From IMG/VR virus record IMGVR_UViG_3300044742_000079, positions 1-26,024 of that record: DNA of 26,024 nt; one strand, 5' to 3'. Positions within the stretch are counted from its first letter, which is position 1; each line of letters opens with the position of its first letter. The position numbers were made by a program, and so were the translations under genes. The notes below the pieces were generated by a model. The model worked only from the letters and a program-made list of their open reading frames with translations. It did no database searches and had not been told where the DNA came from. Below are positions 21,119 to 26,024 of this stretch, in pieces. This stretch comes from a virus.

Positions 21119-21217
21119 TACCCGAGGCGAGAGTAGGCCATACTACCTACGGGTAGCCTTCCTTCGGGGAGTGTGAGTTTGAGGGTATTTCCCTCTCCCC
21201 CAAACTTGCACTCCCCG
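21119..21217 (+). terminator. Two consecutive strong hairpins after the capsid group
   Basis: The first hairpin pairs TACCCG 21119-21124 with CGGGTA 21150-21155, extended inside by AGG/CCT and GTAG/CTAC. The second pairs CGGGGAGTG 21165-21173 with CACTCCCCG 21209-21217 and continues through eight more pairs (two G.U) to AGGG/CCCT near a 5-base loop. The tail after it is GTTGGTTGT, only partly U-rich. It may act as a partial terminator that lowers tail-gene expression, or as mRNA end protection. Confidence 0.6.
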
Positions 21218-21250
21218 TTGGTTGTATCAGGAGAAAGGGTAACGGTAAAA

Positions 21251-21562
21251 ATGGCTCATACCTTTATGACTCCCACTCATCCTTCCGGGGTAAATTACCG
21301 TACTGATGCAGATGCGGTAGTCAAAGGCCTTTGGGGACATTTTGAATCTCACCAAGAGGGTATTTGGGTTGTATTAGATGGAGACACCTTTCGTGAGTTT
21401 GATGCTCTCTACGGCGACGATATGGCACTCTACGATAGGGTGTATCAGGGTGGGCGAGTGTATGAGCTTACGGACCAAGAAGCCCTTGATCTTATAGAGG
21501 CAGGATATGAGGTAGGTATGTCATCAGGGTTTAGTTCTGGCTTCAGTGGAGGATTCGGGTGA
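21251..21562 (+). CDS. 103-aa hypothetical structural-region protein
   Basis: I start at ATG 21251, after GAAAGGGTAACGGTAAAA, because the in-frame GTG at 21173 lies inside the hairpin. The protein has a beta-alpha outline (GIWVVLDGDTFREFDALYG, then GRVYELTDQEALDLIEAGYE) and a Gly/Ser/Phe-rich tail (SSGFSSGFSGGFG) that looks like a flexible peptide. The stop overlaps the next start as GTGA. It could be a small head-completion or tail protein, but there is no motif to show it. Confidence 0.7.
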   Translation: MAHTFMTPTHPSGVNYRTDADAVVKGLWGHFESHQEGIWVVLDGDTFREFDALYGDDMALYDRVYQGGRVYELTDQEALDLIEAGYEVGMSSGFSSGFSGGFG

Positions 21563-22479
21563 CCGCAAAGTCTAAAACGGTACTTGCTACCGATCTACTA
21601 ACTGCTATAAATGATAACATTAACGGGGATATTCTTCCGGTTGATCTTCGTACTGTCCTCACAGACTATCTAGATTCTCTACAGTCTGAGACTTCTCTTC
21701 TACCCACTCTCGATACCCCGCCCGATGGTACGGAGACTATTACTATCCTTCAGGGTGGAGTACAAAAACAGGGGGCTGTTGAAGATGTTGCGGCCCCTCG
21801 TTACCAATGGTGGACAAACCAATCGGCCGGAATGATTATCGCTACCGGTGTCTGGACACCGATTGATTGGACGCACCCGATTACCGATCTCGATGGTTTG
21901 CATGGCGGGCTAACCGGTACAACCACAATTGCCGCCGGTTCAAACGGTGCTGCTTTACCCCAAGCCACGATTAATGTAGTCGATACTTCCACATTTATTG
22001 CTGCTAGTGCTAGTGATCCGGCGTGGATTGCCATCCGCCTAGCCGATGGTAAAGACCGGGTTATCCAGTACACCGGTATGACGGCAACGACATTCACCGG
22101 CTGTACTCTTGGGGTTGGTTCTCTAGCAACTAGCCAGGCAGTACGTCAAGCTAACTGTAAAGTCTTTACCGGCCCCAAGTTCCATGCCTCAATTGCTGAA
22201 TGTGCATTTGCGGCAAATGCAACCGGTGGACGGGGCATCCGGTTCCGGGACACCGGTTCGCCGTTCTTCTTCGTCGGCGGTCAAACCGGCCCGGTCGCCG
22301 TCCCCAACGTTATCACCCACCTTCAGGTTTGTATGCAAACCGTCGGTAATATAGACGGCACCGGTGCGAACACCGTTGAGGTTTTCCAGTCTTCAGGTGG
22401 TGCGCTTGAAGTAATCCTAGAGGGTATCTCGTCGCCGTCGCTTATGGCTATTCCCCTCGGCACCAGACTACACCCGTAA
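21559..22479 (+). CDS. Fibre- or decoration-like structural protein with C1q-like C-terminal domain
   Basis: The GTG start overlaps the previous stop and has GGAGG 8 bases upstream. The N-terminal part (about 1-60) is helical, followed by a Trp-rich linker with QWWTNQSAG. A beta module (about 130-190) contains INVVDTSTF and the DGKDRVIQYTGMTATTF segment, a pattern found in phage tail-associated proteins. The last 110 residues (FHASIAECAFAANATGGRGI to the end, with VEVFQSSGGALEVILEG) fit a C1q/TNF-like jelly-roll, a fold that forms trimers and binds surfaces. Together this suggests a trimeric fibre, head spike or decoration protein. Confidence 0.65.
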   Translation: MTAKSKTVLATDLLTAINDNINGDILPVDLRTVLTDYLDSLQSETSLLPTLDTPPDGTETITILQGGVQKQGAVEDVAAPRYQWWTNQSAGMIIATGVWTPIDWTHPITDLDGLHGGLTGTTTIAAGSNGAALPQATINVVDTSTFIAASASDPAWIAIRLADGKDRVIQYTGMTATTFTGCTLGVGSLATSQAVRQANCKVFTGPKFHASIAECAFAANATGGRGIRFRDTGSPFFFVGGQTGPVAVPNVITHLQVCMQTVGNIDGTGANTVEVFQSSGGALEVILEGISSPSLMAIPLGTRLHP

Positions 22480-22501
22480 AAACAAGACTGAGGTTTTACT
22501 A

Positions 22502-23437
22502 ATGGGTCGAGAGCTACAAGGTGAACTAAACAGATTAGCAGGCACGGTTGGGCTAGAGGCTCAAGGTGCAGCTAACGTGATTGCCGGTACAACCGATCTT
22601 GATATGCTTGGCGCTCTTAACGTTAAGGCCGGGGTTAGGGGTATGGGGCTTAACGGTGTTTGTAAACTCTTGGCATCACAGTTTGGTGGTAATAGTGGTC
22701 TAGATGCACAGGGGGCTTTGGCTTCAATTACTGCCTTTTCAACCTTTAACCCAATTACTGCTATTGGGTGGGCACGAGCTTATTGGACGGGGGGACCAGA
22801 ATTTCTTGCTCTTGGTCTGACCGACGGTGCAGCGGTTAGCACATGGCCGGATGAGATTAGTACCGGTGACTTGGTACAGGCAACCGGTACTAAACAACCT
22901 GCCTATCGGACGACCGACGGCCCGAACTCTAAGCCGTGTATTGATTTCGATGGGGTATCGGATTCGATGGCGGCGACGATTACTAGTATTACCCAACCGG
23001 CGTCAGTGGTAATACTGTTTACATTCGATACGAATCCACAGTCGGGAACGAGTCAACGAGTTATGGGGTCTGCGAATTGGCTTCTCGACAACGCCGATCC
23101 GCCGACCGGGAAACTCAGAATTTTCGCTGGGACGGTCGACACGTCCGACAACGTTGTGTTTGCTACCGGTGCAACCCATCTTGTTACCGGCTATTACAAC
23201 GGGGTCAGTTCTGTTGTTGATTTTGATGGAGCGTTGATTTTGTCTGGTGCTGGCTGGTCACCGTCAACCAATGCTATCAACTCGTTTACTCTGGGTGCTG
23301 ACCCTACTGGTGTTTCCCTTTTTGCTGATATTGACGTTATGTTTATCGGGCTTTACTCGGGGAATGTTCGTCTTCATGCTCAGTGGACCGGGTTTAAGTC
23401 GTGGGTTGCGTCATTCTATGGATTGGCAATTGCATGA
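22502..23437 (+). CDS. Fibre-like protein with N-terminal repeats and LamG/ConA-like lectin domain
   Basis: TGAGG lies 11 bases upstream of the ATG. Residues 1-80 consist of about five units of 14-18 residues with the pattern LxxxGxxNxxAGTxG, for example LQGELNRLAGTVG and LEAQGAANVIAGTTD; such units probably mediate attachment to the particle. The C-terminal 220 residues look like a concanavalin/laminin-G beta sandwich (ISTGDLVQATGTKQPAYRTT, CIDFDGVSDSM, ASVVILFTFDT, KLRIFAGTV, DIDVMFIGLYSG), a fold that commonly binds sugars. This makes it a good candidate for host-surface recognition. The stop overlaps the next ATG. Confidence 0.75.
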   Translation: MGRELQGELNRLAGTVGLEAQGAANVIAGTTDLDMLGALNVKAGVRGMGLNGVCKLLASQFGGNSGLDAQGALASITAFSTFNPITAIGWARAYWTGGPEFLALGLTDGAAVSTWPDEISTGDLVQATGTKQPAYRTTDGPNSKPCIDFDGVSDSMAATITSITQPASVVILFTFDTNPQSGTSQRVMGSANWLLDNADPPTGKLRIFAGTVDTSDNVVFATGATHLVTGYYNGVSSVVDFDGALILSGAGWSPSTNAINSFTLGADPTGVSLFADIDVMFIGLYSGNVRLHAQWTGFKSWVASFYGLAIA

Positions 23438-23811
23438 TACTCACTATAGTGGTTGTAGCTTCCGTCCGTGATGCGGCTAACGCTTTAACTGCAACTCGTG
23501 ATGGGGGAGAAACGTTTACTGCGGCACTTGCTTTACCGGCGTCTCCTACCGTACCCACTGCTTATTGGACTTCTTGGGATACGGCCGCTTATGTTGGAAC
23601 TCGTTGGGCAAATGCTGGGGTATTTGATCTTCGTGATGAGTTGGAGGGCCATCCTTGGCTAGCTGGTAAAGTCAGGATTGCATTTGATGTGGATAATACA
23701 ATAACTGTTATTCGTTTAGCTGCTCGTATTGCTAAGATATACAGAAATTGGAATCCAGATTTAGTGCTTACCGATCTAGGGCTTGTGCGACTGCAAGGTC
23801 CACCACTATGA
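23434..23811 (+). CDS. 125-aa hypothetical protein downstream of the lectin-like fibre
   Basis: The start is ATG 23434, which overlaps the previous stop (ATGA). The first residues (MILTIVVVASVRDA) are hydrophobic but too short for a membrane anchor. The rest is mixed alpha-beta with a Trp-rich middle (AYWTSWDTAAYVGTRWANAG) and a C-terminal segment IRLAARIAKIYRNWNPDLV. No cysteine, catalytic motif or repeat is seen. Tight coupling with neighbours supports translation. It may assist or form part of the fibre. Confidence 0.65.
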   Translation: MILTIVVVASVRDAANALTATRDGGETFTAALALPASPTVPTAYWTSWDTAAYVGTRWANAGVFDLRDELEGHPWLAGKVRIAFDVDNTITVIRLAARIAKIYRNWNPDLVLTDLGLVRLQGPPL

Positions 23812-24098
23812 AACGTACACACGGAATAGATCATTACACCCCTAATTCCTGCTTTGGCTGCCAAGTGTTAACCGTTTCATTTTCGGCCGACGCTATGCCT
23901 TCCCGCAATCCCCAAGTAGTTGAGTCGAATGCAATGGAGAAGCAATGGGCACGGGACCATCCCGCCTATAAGCGTCTCGTGGCCGACGGAATACAACCCA
24001 ACTCACTCGATGGTGCTGCCAATATCGAGCAGATGGCTAACTCCAAATGGGAAGCTGAACACATCACTCTTGAAGATGCAACTACCTACAATACATAA
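23808..24098 (+). CDS. 96-aa small phage protein with CxxC
   Basis: ATG 23808 overlaps the previous stop. The protein starts basic (MKRTHGIDHYT), has CFGCQ near residue 15, then a SADAMPSRNPQVVESNAMEK segment and a helical AYKRLVADGIQPNSLDGAAN. From general knowledge, small proteins with this order (Cys pair, AMPxR segment, AYKRLxxDGxQPxxIDG) are frequent in phages of Actinobacteria and have no established role. Only two cysteines are seen, so a zinc site would need a partner or a dimer. Confidence 0.7.
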   Translation: MKRTHGIDHYTPNSCFGCQVLTVSFSADAMPSRNPQVVESNAMEKQWARDHPAYKRLVADGIQPNSLDGAANIEQMANSKWEAEHITLEDATTYNT

Positions 24099-24107
24099 GA
24101 GGGAAAC

Positions 24108-25454
24108 ATGAATCCAGAACTATCACTCCTGTATACCAACTCGGATCGTATCGGGTATGGCCGGCTCGGGGTTAAGCTTAATGAAGCCCTAACCAAACTA
24201 GGGGTAAATGTCCATACCGTTCACGCCGGTGGACACGATATGCCCCCGCCAACTAACGTTCTCGGATATGTTTCCTTGCCAACCCATACCCGGAGATGGT
24301 ATGATGGGCAATACAAGTTTATGTATACGATGTGGGAGACTGACAAGCTTCCTGATATTTTCACAAGTCTACTTTATAACTTTGACTTGCTTATTGTACC
24401 TTCAGAGGAAAACCGTGAACTCTACTCGCAACATCATCCAAACGTGCATTACGTACCTCTTGCTATTGATTCTACTGATTGGGCTTTTCTACCTCGCACT
24501 CCTGATCGGCGTTACTTCCGATTCCTCATCAGTGGCTCAGGCGACCGTAAGGGTTGTGATCTAGCGTACAAAGCCTTTAATGCTGCTTTCCCCTACCCAG
24601 GCTCTATGTCTCGTATTCCTATTCTAATGATGAAGGCCAATAGGATTATGAACTATGACGGGGAGTACATTGAGAATTTCGTGGGCAAGGTGTCGATGGA
24701 AAGGGAGATTGAGATTTACTCTATGGCTGACTGTTATGTGCAGCCGAGTCGTGGGGAAGGTTTTGGTTTCCAGCCACTACAGGCTATCGCACAGGGTATC
24801 CCCACTATTCTGACTGACGCCCACGGACACAGGGCGTACAGCCATTTAAGTCCGTGGAAGCTGTCGGCGGTTAAGGCACCGGTCGAGTACAACATGCTTG
24901 GTTATGCGGATAATCAACACTGGTGGGAACCTGATTTTGATGAATTGGTTGACGCTATGCGAGACGTTTATGAGGTTGCTGAAACCGTGGTAACTCAGCA
25001 GATATGTAGAGAAGCTTCTTCTCTGGCTCATATGATGTTTAATTGGGAAACTACAGCCTTAAACGTTAAGACCCTTCTAGCTGAACGGGTGTGTATTCCA
25101 TATTCAGGCACCGGTGAGATTCAGGAAATGGAGCAGCCTAAATACCTCATCCGAGTTAACCGGGACTATACACTCCACGCCGCCGGTGATACTCTTGTCT
25201 TTGAACCGGGCAAGGACTATTACGAAATCGTTGACATTAAGAGGGTGATGTATGAGTCCGATCTTCTCGACCCATCATGCCTTTCCCCTGACGCAGAATC
25301 AGGGTTAACAGATGCACAAATCGCTGAACTTCCACATTACCTTTCCCGCAATGCTTTCTGCCCAACCTGCGGCACACAATACAATACGGGCATACACAAG
25401 TCCCAAGCTTTCCTCAATGGTAACCTTACTCGTGAGGATTTAAAGATCGAATGA
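24108..25454 (+). CDS. GT4-type glycosyltransferase with C-terminal zinc-knuckle extension
   Basis: The 448-aa product has the GT-B outline: N-terminal lobe with DRIGYGRLGVKLNEAL (13-28), a lobe boundary near VPLAIDSTDW (116-125), and the nucleotide-sugar binding lobe with SGSGDRKGCDLAYKAF (142-157) and QPSRGEGFGFQPLQAIAQG (212-230). In GT4 enzymes the second glutamate of EX7E binds the nucleotide sugar; here it is Q225 (E217 to Q225). A C-terminal extension (about 340-448) contains CPTCG near 423. It would transfer a sugar from a nucleotide donor to an unknown acceptor, perhaps virion proteins or a host-surface glycan. AGGGAAAC lies just before the ATG, like the leader of the left block. The stop overlaps the next start. 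Confidence 0.85.
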   Translation: MNPELSLLYTNSDRIGYGRLGVKLNEALTKLGVNVHTVHAGGHDMPPPTNVLGYVSLPTHTRRWYDGQYKFMYTMWETDKLPDIFTSLLYNFDLLIVPSEENRELYSQHHPNVHYVPLAIDSTDWAFLPRTPDRRYFRFLISGSGDRKGCDLAYKAFNAAFPYPGSMSRIPILMMKANRIMNYDGEYIENFVGKVSMEREIEIYSMADCYVQPSRGEGFGFQPLQAIAQGIPTILTDAHGHRAYSHLSPWKLSAVKAPVEYNMLGYADNQHWWEPDFDELVDAMRDVYEVAETVVTQQICREASSLAHMMFNWETTALNVKTLLAERVCIPYSGTGEIQEMEQPKYLIRVNRDYTLHAAGDTLVFEPGKDYYEIVDIKRVMYESDLLDPSCLSPDAESGLTDAQIAELPHYLSRNAFCPTCGTQYNTGIHKSQAFLNGNLTREDLKIE

Positions 25455-26024
25455 CAACCCTAAACGACATTGTAGAAGAAATCCGGTCTGACTATCTCCT
25501 AACCGGAGATGTAGAAGTTCGTAATCGACTAGGGGCAGTTGTTGACGATACGGTTACAACCCTTAACCTTGCTCGTTCTAATGCCGGATTTACAGAAGGT
25601 ACACGGGTAGAGGTTGGTTATGAGGACGTGTATGTAGTAACCGGTACTCAGGCCTCTTCTGATCTTACGGTAGAACGTGGACAGTTTGGTTCAGTGGCTC
25701 AAGCTCATCTTGACGGTGAACTTATGCTAGCCAGTCCCAAGTATTCAAAAGCTAGTATCGCCCGTGCATTGAACCGGGAACTTCAAGCCCTTAGTGGTAA
25801 TAACCGGCTGTATCAGATGAAGTCGCTTGCCATAACCTTCAACTCTTCTCAGGCCGGTTATGACTTTACAGACAAAGACGCTGCAACCCCAACAGACCCT
25901 AATGATGTGTATTCCATTTGGGAAATTAGGGCCAAGATGCCCAACCCTTTACACGACTGGCCGTTACTAGAACACTACAAGCTCTCACGTAATATGCCCG
26001 CTGCTGATTTCCCTTCAACCCTAG
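25451..26024 (+). CDS. Cut-off structural protein, 191 residues visible
   Basis: ATG 25451 overlaps the glycosyltransferase stop (ATGA), and the frame stays open to the window end. The N-terminal helix (TTLNDIVEEIRSDYLLTG) leads to a beta module with AVVDDTVTTLNLARSN, RVEVGYEDVYVVTGTQAS and DLTVERGQFG, then a helix (SIARALNRELQALSG) and a further beta region (SLAITFNSSQAGYDF). This beta module recalls the one in the protein at 21559. A head-tail connector or tail-associated role is plausible, but unproven. Confidence 0.65.
   Translation, partial: MTTLNDIVEEIRSDYLLTGDVEVRNRLGAVVDDTVTTLNLARSNAGFTEGTRVEVGYEDVYVVTGTQASSDLTVERGQFGSVAQAHLDGELMLASPKYSKASIARALNRELQALSGNNRLYQMKSLAITFNSSQAGYDFTDKDAATPTDPNDVYSIWEIRAKMPNPLHDWPLLEHYKLSRNMPAADFPSTL

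Noticed and set aside
21173-21250. Longer start (GTG at 21173) for the gene at 21251
   Set aside because: It lies inside the strong hairpin and lacks a ribosome site.

Overview
The window is part of the genome of a tailed double-stranded DNA bacteriophage (or a prophage or metagenomic phage contig). The evidence is a large terminase, a portal, a scaffold-like protein, a major capsid protein that resembles the N4-gp56 family, a very large virion protein, a virion-associated peptidoglycan hydrolase and fibre-like proteins, all packed with ATGA, GTGA or TAATG overlaps. Several small proteins look like families common in phages of Actinobacteria (the disordered 225-aa protein at 9575, the 96-aa protein at 23808, small Cys-rich proteins). 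That host guess is inference only. I saw no tRNA, CRISPR array, integrase or insertion sequence.

Left arm (1-3824, leftward). These are small accessory genes. From 3824 down to 1391 run seven genes of 46-228 codons, several with paired cysteines, plus an eighth 53-codon zinc-ribbon gene among them. Six of the intergenic gaps carry a hairpin followed by an almost invariant ribosome-binding leader, AAAGGGGAAACGTAATG. Three of these hairpins (2561-2623, 3249-3326, 3557-3620) share one irregular core (a G.G mismatch next to a bulged U) inside helices whose sequences differ but still pair. This looks like an undescribed structured intergenic RNA family and is the main finding. Below 1390 lies a second leftward group: a 74-aa protein, two one-segment membrane peptides, a metzincin-type metalloprotease and a cut-off gene at the window edge.

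Control region (3825-4556). About 730 bases without a gene separate the two arms. It holds several perfect inverted repeats, three AAGCGTAT motifs, a 14-bp tandem repeat, candidate promoters, and two sequences that recur in the short gap at 1285-1390. Leftward and rightward transcription probably diverge from here.

Right arm (4557-26024, rightward). The order is terminase with an N-terminal helix-turn-helix, zinc-knuckle protein, portal, 48-aa protein, SAM methyltransferase, 25-aa membrane peptide, one leftward gene (9223-9570), disordered protein, a 1742-aa virion protein, four further virion proteins (one with an M15-like peptidase and a lysozyme-like domain), a spacer, scaffold, major capsid protein, a small basic protein, a double hairpin, then fibre or tail-associated proteins, a GT4-type glycosyltransferase and a cut-off gene. 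No tape-measure protein or tail-chaperone frameshift pair is visible. A huge protein between portal and capsid would fit a short-tailed phage with ejected internal proteins, but this is not proven. The methyltransferase and glycosyltransferase among virion genes suggest modification of virion components or of a surface glycan.
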